Part shown: one piece after another, positions 1 to 5,191 of the stretch | How positions within the stretch are numbered: the stretch's first letter is position 1 | How the letters are laid out: each line of letters starts with the position of its first letter | From: an uncultured Roseburia sp. | GTDB lineage: Bacteria > Bacillota > Clostridia > Lachnospirales > Lachnospiraceae | Length of the DNA: 8,538 nt | Direction of reading: 5' to 3' | Assembly (NCBI GenBank): GCA_947070915.1 | Contig: CAMTDY010000126.1 | Coordinates: 1 to 8,538, forward strand | Program-made: the position numbers and the translations under genes | The notes under the pieces: generated by a model | What the model saw: the letters and a program-made list of their open reading frames with translations, nothing else | Databases searched by the model: none | What the model was told of the DNA's origin: nothing

Positions 1-1
1 T

Positions 2-331
2 TAAATAAAGGATTTTAATGTTATGATGTTGGAGAACAAGTGTTAAACGCCCGAGTATATACCCGTCACACATGCAGTCCTCGATATAAGTAATATCGTT
101 TGGCATCCCTTTTTTATCTTCGGGGTTATTTTTGAGCTTGACATATTTTCCCGTCCTGCGGTCAAAAACTTTAAAGCTATAGTAGCAAGTGATATAGACG
201 ATCTGATTGGCGTCCGCATAAAAGTCTCCGCCCCAGCCCACCGATTCGTCTTCCAGAATAAAGGAAGCGTGTTCGGGGTGCGGTACATCTCCTTCCGGCT
301 TTTTTTCAATCGGGATACTCCATAACTGAGA
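2..331 (-). pseudogene. Truncated protein remnant, possibly from a beta-propeller-like protein; runs off left edge
   Basis: On the minus strand an uninterrupted frame of 110 codons follows an in-frame TAA (334-332) and continues to the window edge. Its translation looks like real protein: it is rich in Tyr, Asp, Gly and aromatic residues, with the segments LWSIPIEKKPEGD, GWGGDFYADANQIVYI and FKVFDRRTGKYVKL. Alternating hydrophobic strands with a D-R-R-T-G turn resemble one blade of a repeat or beta-propeller protein, but I do not recognise a specific family. There is no ATG with a ribosome site near the 5' end; the first in-frame ATG lies deep inside (the Met of KKGMPND). The frame begins about 40 bases from the folE promoter. 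It is therefore probably the 3' part of a gene whose 5' part was lost, or a frameshifted gene. A different minus-strand frame at 43-309 does have an ATG, but its translation looks like a shadow. Function unknown. Confidence 0.45.
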
Positions 332-371
332 TTAGCAGGCAGAAAACAGCACAGAAAATCTAATTTGCAAT

Positions 372-400
372 TTGACCTTATCCTATAATCGTGGTAAAAT
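372..400 (+). promoter_or_regulatory. Sigma-A promoter of the folE-folP-folBK-pheA operon
   Basis: The -35 box is TTGACC (372-377). After a 17-base spacer comes the -10 box TAAAAT (395-400), preceded by TGG (392-394), which gives an extended -10 (TGnTAAAAT). Transcription should start near 407, leaving a leader of about 54 bases before folE. The leader has one small stem (415-420 with 425-430, CGTT loop) and is too short for a known tetrahydrofolate riboswitch. A second TATAAT (384-389) lies in the spacer but has no matching -35 box. Confidence 0.75.
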
Positions 401-460
401 ATAGTTTAATTTATCGGCACCGTTGTGCTGGCACATTCAGAAGGCGTGAGGATATGAGAC

Positions 461-1015
461 ATGGATAAAGAGAAGATCAAACAGGCGGTTACACTGTTTT
501 TAGAAGGAATCGGTGAGGATACAAAAAGAGAAGGGCTGACGGAGACACCAGAGCGGATTGCCCAGATGTGTGAAGAGCTTTTTGCCGGATATGAAAGCAG
601 TGCAGCGGAACATCTTGGCAGGACATTTTCCTCGAAACAAACTGGTCTGGTGGTAGAAAAAGATATCACATTTTATTCTGTCTGTGAGCATCATCTGCTT
701 CCTTTTTATGGAAAGGTTCACATTGGTTACATTCCAGATAGCAGAGTGGTTGGGTTGAGCAAGCTTGCCCGGACTGTGGAGGTCTATGCCAGACGCGCCC
801 AGATCCAGGAGCAGCTGACGGACCAGATCGCGGATGCGGTAATGGATATTCTGGGTCCCCGGGCTGTGCTGGTGATGATCGAGGCAGAACACATGTGTAT
901 GACCATGCGGGGTATAAAAAAGCCCGGTTCCAAAACGGTTACCATTAGTACAAGAGGATGTGCGGAAGGGGATTCAGAGCTGAAACAGGAGTTTTTCAGT
1001 CTGGTCCGGCAATAA
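461..1015 (+). CDS. folE: GTP cyclohydrolase I (FolE, type IA)
   Basis: Cytosolic enzyme that opens GTP and rearranges it to 7,8-dihydroneopterin triphosphate, the first step of the pterin branch of folate synthesis. The 184-residue protein has the normal length of a bacterial type IA enzyme. The family hallmark CEHHLLPF is at residues 75-82 and HMCMTMRG at 144-151. By family comparison Cys75, His78 and Cys146 are the zinc ligands, and His77 and His144 are active-site histidines. The N-terminal helix and the REGLTETPERIA segment (23-34) are also typical. The ATG at 461 is preceded by GTGAGG (446-451) at a 9-base distance; the ATG at 454 is out of frame and meets a stop at once. It is the first gene of the operon, 21 bases ahead of folP. 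Confidence 0.97.
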   Translation: MDKEKIKQAVTLFLEGIGEDTKREGLTETPERIAQMCEELFAGYESSAAEHLGRTFSSKQTGLVVEKDITFYSVCEHHLLPFYGKVHIGYIPDSRVVGLSKLARTVEVYARRAQIQEQLTDQIADAVMDILGPRAVLVMIEAEHMCMTMRGIKKPGSKTVTISTRGCAEGDSELKQEFFSLVRQ

Positions 1016-1036
1016 TAATAGGAAAGGAAAATACAG

Positions 1037-1843
1037 ATGAGGATTGGAAGTAGAGAGTTTGAATTTGGGAAAAAAACCTATGTTATGGGGATCTTAAATG
1101 TGACACCGGATTCTTTTTCCGATGGCGGGAGATATAACGACAGGGAAAAGGCTTTGGAACAGGTTCGGAAGCTGATCACAGAAGGAGCGGATATCATTGA
1201 TATCGGTGGGGAATCTACCAGGCCCGGACATGAGCAGATCACAGAGGATGAAGAGATCCGGCGGGTGGTGCCGGTGATCCGTGAGGTAAAGGAAAAGTTT
1301 GACATACCTGTGTCTGTGGACACCTATAGAAGTTCTGTGGCAGAGGCGGCGCTGGAGGCAGGAGCGGATCTTCTGAATGATATCTGGGGATTTTTATATG
1401 ATGAAAGGATGGCGGAGCTGGCAGTCCGGTATGATGTGCCAGTCTGTCTGATGCATAACCGAAATAATACAGAATACACGGATTTTGTAAAAGATGTGGT
1501 CACAGATCTGGAAAAATGTCTGGCGGTGGCGGAGAAATACGGAGTGAAAAAAGAAAAAATCATACTGGATCCGGGAATTGGATTTGGAAAGACTTATGAG
1601 CAGAATCTTATGATGATGAATCATCTGGAAGATATATGTGATATGGGATATCCGGTGCTGCTTGGCACTTCCAGAAAGAGTATGATCGGCATTACATTGG
1701 ATCTCCCAGTGGAGGAGAGGGAAGAGGGGACTATTGCTACTACCGTGATCGGAGCCGTGAAAGGCTGTGGTCTTATACGGGTACATAATGTAAAGGCAAA
1801 TGTCCGGGCACTGCAGATGACAGAAGCGATATACAATAGTTGA
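1037..1843 (+). CDS. folP: Dihydropteroate synthase (FolP)
   Basis: Condenses 6-hydroxymethyl-dihydropterin pyrophosphate with p-aminobenzoate to form 7,8-dihydropteroate; the sulfonamide target. The 268-residue protein is a full-length TIM barrel. Visible motifs, in order: GILNVTPDSFSDGG (18-31, with the pyrophosphate/Mg-binding Asn21), DIIDIGGESTRPG (52-64), SVDT (93-96), LLNDIWG (112-118), ILDPGIGFGKT (176-186), GTSRKS (210-215, with the pterin-binding Lys214) and RVHNVK (248-253). The last is usually R-x-H-D-V; the Asp is replaced by Asn252's neighbour pattern H250-N251-V252, a mild variation. The ATG at 1037 follows a good GGAAAGGA site (1021-1028). It is spaced tightly behind folE, so it is almost certainly co-transcribed and is followed by an unusually long 102-base gap before folBK. 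Confidence 0.97.
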   Translation: MRIGSREFEFGKKTYVMGILNVTPDSFSDGGRYNDREKALEQVRKLITEGADIIDIGGESTRPGHEQITEDEEIRRVVPVIREVKEKFDIPVSVDTYRSSVAEAALEAGADLLNDIWGFLYDERMAELAVRYDVPVCLMHNRNNTEYTDFVKDVVTDLEKCLAVAEKYGVKKEKIILDPGIGFGKTYEQNLMMMNHLEDICDMGYPVLLGTSRKSMIGITLDLPVEEREEGTIATTVIGAVKGCGLIRVHNVKANVRALQMTEAIYNS

Positions 1844-1859
1844 ACAAGTAACAGCCTGA

Positions 1860-1897
1860 CGGCGCTCATGCAGTTCTGGGTTACTGCGTCAGTGGCG
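1860..1897 (+). promoter_or_regulatory. Imperfect hairpin in the folP-folBK spacer
   Basis: In the 102-base spacer, bases 1860-1874 can pair with 1883-1897: an upper stem GCAGT/ACTGC (1870-1874 with 1883-1887) with an 8-base loop, extended downward by 2 pairs, a C-C mismatch, 4 pairs, a G-G mismatch and 2 pairs, with two G-T wobbles included. Competing 6-base pairings also exist: 1847-1852 with 1880-1885, and 1856-1861 with 1887-1892. No run of T follows, so it is not an intrinsic terminator. It may be an RNA processing or stabilising element inside the operon. Function is inferred only. Confidence 0.4.
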
Positions 1898-1903
1898 GAG
1901 GGG

Positions 1904-1931
1904 TTATAGGATATAAGGCCAGCTTATAGGA
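1904..1931 (+). repeat. Direct repeat TTATAGGA and small stem-loop just upstream of folBK
   Basis: TTATAGGA occurs at 1904-1911 and again at 1924-1931, 20 bases apart. Overlapping it is a perfect 6-base stem, TATAAG (1912-1917) with CTTATA (1923-1928), closing a 5-base loop. The second repeat leads straight into the AAAGGA ribosome site (1931-1936) of folBK, so the stem could affect access to that site. The pattern may also be chance in an AT-rich spacer. Confidence 0.3.
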
Positions 1932-1945
1932 AAGGATGTGGGAAT

Positions 1946-2815
1946 ATGGATAAAATAGAGATCCGGAATCTGGAATGCTACTGTCATCACGGTGTGATGA
2001 GGGAGGAAAATGTGCTGGGGCAGAAATTTCTTGTGTCTGCGGTTCTGTATATGGATACCAGAAAGGCAGGAAACGAGGACGATCTCTCCCAGTCTGTAAA
2101 TTACGCGGAGACAGCGCATTTTATCAATGAGATCATGTCTTTGCGGGAGCACCGGCTGATCGAGTCGGTGGCTGAACATATTGCCAGGGAGGTGTTGTTA
2201 AAATATCCTCTTCTGCAGAAGATCGAGGTCTGTATCCAGAAACCCTGGGCCCCGATCCTGCTTCCGCTGGAGACCGTGGCTGTGACCATCGAACGACAGT
2301 GGACCAAAGTCTACGCCGGCGTCGGTTCCAATCAGGGGAACCGCAGAAAGTATATTGACGATGCTTTCGCCGGAATACGTAATAACCGTTACTGTAAACA
2401 TGCGTATATGTCCAGTATCATCGATACAGAGCCTTATGGCTACACGGAACAGCCCAATTTTCTGAATGGCGTGATCTGTTTTGAGACCTTATACAGTCCG
2501 GAAGAGCTCTTAAAATTTTTCCACCGGCTGGAGGATGAGGGAGACAGGACCAGAGAGATCCATTGGGGACCAAGGACCATTGATCTGGACATACTATTTT
2601 ATGGAGACCGGATCCTGCAGACGGAGGATCTGATCATTCCCCACAAAGAGATTCCCTGCCGCAAATTTGTACTGGAACCCCTCAATGAAATCGCACCCTA
2701 TGTGATTCATCCGGTTTTGGGAAAAACTGTGAGAGATATGTACACGGAATTTATGGAAAAAGAAAAGAAGGAGGATAAGGATGCTGGATTTGAAAGAGGC
2801 CAGAAAAAATATTGA
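1946..2815 (+). CDS. folBK: Fused dihydroneopterin aldolase / HPPK (FolB-FolK)
   Basis: Bifunctional cytosolic enzyme of 289 residues. The N-terminal FolB domain (about 1-118) cleaves dihydroneopterin to 6-hydroxymethyl-dihydropterin and glycolaldehyde. It shows HHGV (14-17), Glu21, the VNYAE segment (51-55, with Tyr53), LIESVAE (71-77, Glu73) and QKP (98-100), whose Lys99 matches the catalytic lysine of the family. The C-terminal FolK domain (about 121-270) transfers pyrophosphate from ATP. It shows GVGSNQGNR (125-133), the TEPYGYTEQPNFLNG segment (161-175) and the signature WGPRTIDLDILFYG (207-220), with Mg-binding Asp213 and Asp215. Only about four residues (QWTK) join the domains. The tail after 270 is charged and probably disordered; it is encoded partly where pheA overlaps. 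The ATG at 1946 follows AAAGGA (1931-1936) at about 9 bases. FolB-FolK fusions are known in Clostridia. Confidence 0.95.
   Translation: MDKIEIRNLECYCHHGVMREENVLGQKFLVSAVLYMDTRKAGNEDDLSQSVNYAETAHFINEIMSLREHRLIESVAEHIAREVLLKYPLLQKIEVCIQKPWAPILLPLETVAVTIERQWTKVYAGVGSNQGNRRKYIDDAFAGIRNNRYCKHAYMSSIIDTEPYGYTEQPNFLNGVICFETLYSPEELLKFFHRLEDEGDRTREIHWGPRTIDLDILFYGDRILQTEDLIIPHKEIPCRKFVLEPLNEIAPYVIHPVLGKTVRDMYTEFMEKEKKEDKDAGFERGQKKY
2765..2780 (+). promoter_or_regulatory. Strong ribosome binding site of pheA inside folK
   Basis: AAGAAGGAGG (2765-2774) contains a full AGGAGG core and ends 6 bases before the ATG at 2781. It lies inside the last codons of folBK (Lys-Lys-Glu-Asp), which fixes the pheA start and implies translational coupling between the two genes. 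The lysine-rich FolK tail may exist partly because it encodes this site. Confidence 0.85.
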
Positions 2816-3914
2816 TGCCATTGACAGGCAGATCGTAGAGCTTTTTGAAAAGCGTATGCTGGAAGCGAACGCCGTGGCGGAGTACAAAAGAAAGACCGGG
2901 AAGGCAGTGTATGACAAGGAGCGGGAAGATGAAAAGCTTGAGAACCTTGGACAGCTTTCCAGCAATGAATTCAATAAGAAAGCCATCACCGAGCTGTTCA
3001 GCCAGATCATGTCCATCAGCCGCAAATACCAGTATACGGTTCTTCCCCAGACTTCGGAACTGGCAGATCTGAGAAAGGAAGAAAAACTTCCTGTGGGTCC
3101 GGATACAAAGGTCTGCTATTTTGGAGTACCAGGAGCCCATACCCATCAGGCCATGGAGGATTTTTTTGGTGAGGAGATTACCGGCATCAGCTGTCCAACC
3201 TTTCAGAGCGTGATGGAAGCGGTGGAGCAGGGAGAGGCAGATTATGGCGTTCTTCCCATTGAGAATTCTTCCACTGGAGGGATCACGGCAAATTATGACC
3301 TGCTTCTGGATTATTCCAACTGTATCGTAGGCCAGTATGTAAACCGGATCGAGCAGTGCCTGCTGGCGTTGCCGGGAGTGTCGATGGAGGAGATCAAGAC
3401 CGTCTATTCCCATCCTCAGGGGCTGTTACAGTGCAGCGGTTTTTTAAATGAGCATCCGGAGCTGGATCAGATCGAATTTTCCAATACCGCCACGGCGGCA
3501 AAAAAGGTAGCCGAGGACGGAGAGCGGTCCCAGGCGGCGATCGCGGCGAGGCGGGCGGCAAAAGAATATGGGCTTCAGGTGCTGCAGGAGGGGATCCAGC
3601 AGGAAAAAAACAATTCTACCAGGTTTATCGTGATTGGAAGAGAACCCATCTATCTGGCGGGCAGCAATAAGATTGCTCTTTGTATTGAGCTGTCCCACGA
3701 GTGCGGTTCTTTGTACCGGATCCTGTCCCATTTTCTTTTCAATGGGTTGAATATGACACTTATCGAGTCCCGTCCGATGAAAGGAAGAAACTGGGAATAT
3801 CGTTTTTTTATTGATATAGAAGGAAATCTCGAAGACCCTTCCGTGCAGAATGCCCTCCGCGGTATAAAGGAAGAGGCGAAGAGTGTGAGAGTGCTGGGAA
3901 ATTTTAAATGTTGA
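2781..3914 (+). CDS. pheA: Bifunctional chorismate mutase / prephenate dehydratase (P-protein)
   Basis: Makes phenylpyruvate from chorismate through prephenate, the committed route to phenylalanine. The 377-residue protein has three parts. An AroQ-type chorismate mutase (1-88) carries Arg8, Arg25, Lys36, Asp45, Arg48 and Glu49, at positions matching the E. coli P-protein active site. The prephenate dehydratase domain (109-287) has YFGVPGAHTHQA (113-124), GVLPIENSSTGGI (156-168), YSHPQGLLQC (209-218) and NSTRF (278-282), with the Thr-Arg-Phe motif that is essential in this family. A C-terminal ACT domain (297-377) with IESRP (328-332) is the usual phenylalanine feedback site, so allosteric inhibition by phenylalanine is expected. 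It overlaps folBK by 35 nt in another frame. No attenuator or terminator precedes it, so it is transcribed with the folate genes. No clear terminator follows it. Confidence 0.96.
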   Translation: MLDLKEARKNIDAIDRQIVELFEKRMLEANAVAEYKRKTGKAVYDKEREDEKLENLGQLSSNEFNKKAITELFSQIMSISRKYQYTVLPQTSELADLRKEEKLPVGPDTKVCYFGVPGAHTHQAMEDFFGEEITGISCPTFQSVMEAVEQGEADYGVLPIENSSTGGITANYDLLLDYSNCIVGQYVNRIEQCLLALPGVSMEEIKTVYSHPQGLLQCSGFLNEHPELDQIEFSNTATAAKKVAEDGERSQAAIAARRAAKEYGLQVLQEGIQQEKNNSTRFIVIGREPIYLAGSNKIALCIELSHECGSLYRILSHFLFNGLNMTLIESRPMKGRNWEYRFFIDIEGNLEDPSVQNALRGIKEEAKSVRVLGNFKC

Positions 3915-4134
3915 GATCCATTACGTATCAAATGATGTGCTTAGGTGCTGCCAAATGATTTTTGCGTTCACAGATTAAACAAGATTTACACACATCTTCT
4001 TCAAAAAGAAAACAATGATTGCCCACAAATTCACGTTATAGTGTAACCATAACAAATTCATTCCTGCCTGAGCATGAACCGGGCGGGGTGTTGACGAAAC
4101 AGAGAAACAGAGTTTGAGATTGGAGGCTATGACG
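3915..4134. other. Intergenic region between pheA and the protease gene
   Basis: About 220 bases without a credible gene. CAAATGAT occurs twice (3929-3936 and 3952-3959). A GTTA-N5-TAAC dyad (4035-4047) surrounds a -10-like TATAGT (4037-4042), but no -35 box lies at the right distance, so a promoter call here is weak. A short inverted repeat TTCAT/ATGAA (4057-4061 with 4074-4078) is probably incidental. AAACAGAG is tandemly duplicated (4097-4104 and 4105-4112) just before the protease ribosome site. I find no intrinsic terminator for pheA and no recognisable riboswitch. Confidence 0.5.
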
Positions 4135-5040
4135 ATGAAAAAGATGATAAAATTAGTAGCAGGAGCGATGACCTTTGGTTTACTGAGCGGTGTGGTATTT
4201 CAGGGGACCAGTTATGTGGCAGGACTATATGGCGGATCTGGACAGGCGGGAAGTAGCGCTGTGGCAGAGCAGCAGCCGGGAAATTCTGGCGTGATCCAGA
4301 CGTCCAGCAGTGGAGAACAGGAAAACTCCGGTGTTTCAGCTGTGGCGGAGGCAGTTCTTCCCTCTATCGTGGCCATTGATGTAAAAGTGGTTTCCAGACA
4401 GCAGGACTTTTTTGGACGGACCTTTGAGAGCCAGGGAGAGGGAAGTGGTTCAGGAATTTTGTTCAAAGAGGATTCCGATTTCATCTATATTGTTACCAAT
4501 AATCATGTGGTAGCAGACAGCGTTCAGGTTCAGATCACCTTTAATAATGAAACTACGGCAAATGCAACGGTGACAGGCACCGATGAAGCATCGGATCTCG
4601 CTGTGGTCAAGGTGGCAAAGAAAGATCTGAAGGACGGTACTCTGTCCCAGATCAAGATCGCAGAGCTGGCAGACAGCAAAGAGACTAAAGTTGGTGAGCA
4701 GGCCATCGCCATTGGAAATGCTCTGGGATATGGTACCAGTGTGACCGTGGGATATGTCAGTGCGAAAGACCGCCAGCTGGGAATGGAAGGGCAGGATACC
4801 ATGAAGCTGATCCAGACGGATGCGGCGATCAATCCAGGAAACAGCGGCGGAGCGCTGGTGAATGCCAAAGGAGAAGTGATCGGCATCAATTCCTCAAAGT
4901 TTGCCTCGGAAGAGGTGGAAGGAATGGGATTTGCCATTCCGATCTCGGATGCGCTGCCTATTATGGAAAACCTGATGAAAGGAGACGGCGCTTCCCAGGG
5001 GTTCCAGGGAGGAGCCCGGACAGGTGATATCGTGTCTTAG
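4135..5040 (+). CDS. Membrane-anchored HtrA/DegP-type serine protease lacking a PDZ domain
   Basis: Trypsin-like (S1C) serine protease of 301 residues, expected to act on the outer face of the membrane on misfolded or surface proteins. Residues 1-30 form a Lys-rich start followed by a hydrophobic stretch (LVAGAMTFGLLSGVVF), read as a signal anchor. Residues 32-68 are a Gly/Ser/Gln-rich linker. The protease domain (about 70-282) has the catalytic triad His124 (TNNHVVADS), Asp154 (SDLAVVKV) and Ser237 (NPGNSGGALVN), all intact. It then stops: GFAIPISDALPIMENLM (265-281) is followed by a 20-residue Gly-rich tail and a TAG, where family members normally continue into one or two PDZ domains. No PDZ coding remnant is seen in the 150 bases downstream. 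The ATG at 4135 is 8 bases after GGAGG (4122-4126); the ATG at 4129 is too close and the TTG at 4114 lies upstream of that ribosome site. Confidence 0.92.
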   Translation: MKKMIKLVAGAMTFGLLSGVVFQGTSYVAGLYGGSGQAGSSAVAEQQPGNSGVIQTSSSGEQENSGVSAVAEAVLPSIVAIDVKVVSRQQDFFGRTFESQGEGSGSGILFKEDSDFIYIVTNNHVVADSVQVQITFNNETTANATVTGTDEASDLAVVKVAKKDLKDGTLSQIKIAELADSKETKVGEQAIAIGNALGYGTSVTVGYVSAKDRQLGMEGQDTMKLIQTDAAINPGNSGGALVNAKGEVIGINSSKFASEEVEGMGFAIPISDALPIMENLMKGDGASQGFQGGARTGDIVS

Positions 5041-5075
5041 CCCGGCAGCGTGGATTTACAGAGAACTATTATATC

Positions 5076-5104
5076 TTGAAAATTGTGAAGCCCTTTAGTA
5101 TAAT
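5076..5104 (+). promoter_or_regulatory. Sigma-A promoter of miaB
   Basis: TTGAAA (5076-5081), a 17-base spacer and a perfect TATAAT (5099-5104). Transcription should begin near 5111, giving a leader of about 80 bases before the miaB start. This separates miaB from the upstream protease gene as its own transcription unit, although readthrough from the protease is not excluded. Confidence 0.82.
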
Positions 5105-5115
5105 GAGAAAAGGGC
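5090..5115. promoter_or_regulatory. Inverted repeat flanking the miaB -10 box (candidate operator)
   Basis: GCCCTTT (5090-5096) and AAAGGGC (5109-5115) form a perfect 7-base inverted repeat with a 12-base centre that contains the TATAAT box. The right arm covers the predicted start of transcription. As DNA it fits an operator whose binding would block the promoter. As RNA from the upstream gene it could be a hairpin, but it lacks a following T run, so it is a poor terminator for the protease gene. Binding protein unknown. Confidence 0.35.
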
Positions 5116-5131
5116 AGATTTGAAATGGCTT

Positions 5132-5160
5132 ATGCCCCGTACCCAAGTGGTATGGGGCAT
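5132..5160 (+). promoter_or_regulatory. Stable hairpin in the miaB leader
   Basis: Bases 5132-5143 pair with 5149-5160: ATGCCCC against GGGGCAT, one G-T wobble, then TACC against GGTA, leaving a 5-base loop. This is a 12-pair stem about 20 bases from the miaB ribosome site. The bases after it (TTAACTTCG) are only mildly T-rich, so it is at best a weak terminator or attenuator; an mRNA-stabilising role is also possible. It lies downstream of the miaB promoter, so it would be part of the miaB mRNA. Confidence 0.5.
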
Positions 5161-5191
5161 TTAACTTCGTGAAGATAAAGTGAGGAAGATT

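Noticed and set aside
43..309. Minus-strand frame of 88 codons with an ATG
   Set aside because: Its translation is Ser/Thr/Ile/Arg-rich and unlike a folded protein; the neighbouring frame at 331-2 has far better protein character.
335..376. Lipoprotein-like signal (ending LFSAC) just ahead of the remnant at 331-2
   Set aside because: It has no ATG or ribosome site, is too short, and is followed directly by a stop codon; probably chance.
401..460. Possible tetrahydrofolate riboswitch in the folE leader
   Set aside because: The leader is only about 54 bases with a single 6-bp stem; the conserved core and size of known THF riboswitches are absent.
1847..1892. H-type pseudoknot from the two crossing 6-bp pairings in the folP-folBK spacer
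   Set aside because: Only one base separates the two 3' strands, too short to cross a 6-bp stem; alternative hairpins are more plausible.
2751..3413. Long minus-strand frame (220 codons) antisense to pheA
   Set aside because: It lies opposite a certain gene, has no ribosome site I can see, and its translation shows no motifs; a shadow of codon use.
4114..4134. Upstream TTG start for the serine protease
   Set aside because: The GGAGG site at 4122-4126 lies downstream of it and is spaced correctly for the ATG at 4135.
5180..5191. GTG start for miaB at 5180
   Set aside because: Using it would place the only good ribosome site inside the gene; the ATG at 5192 is better.
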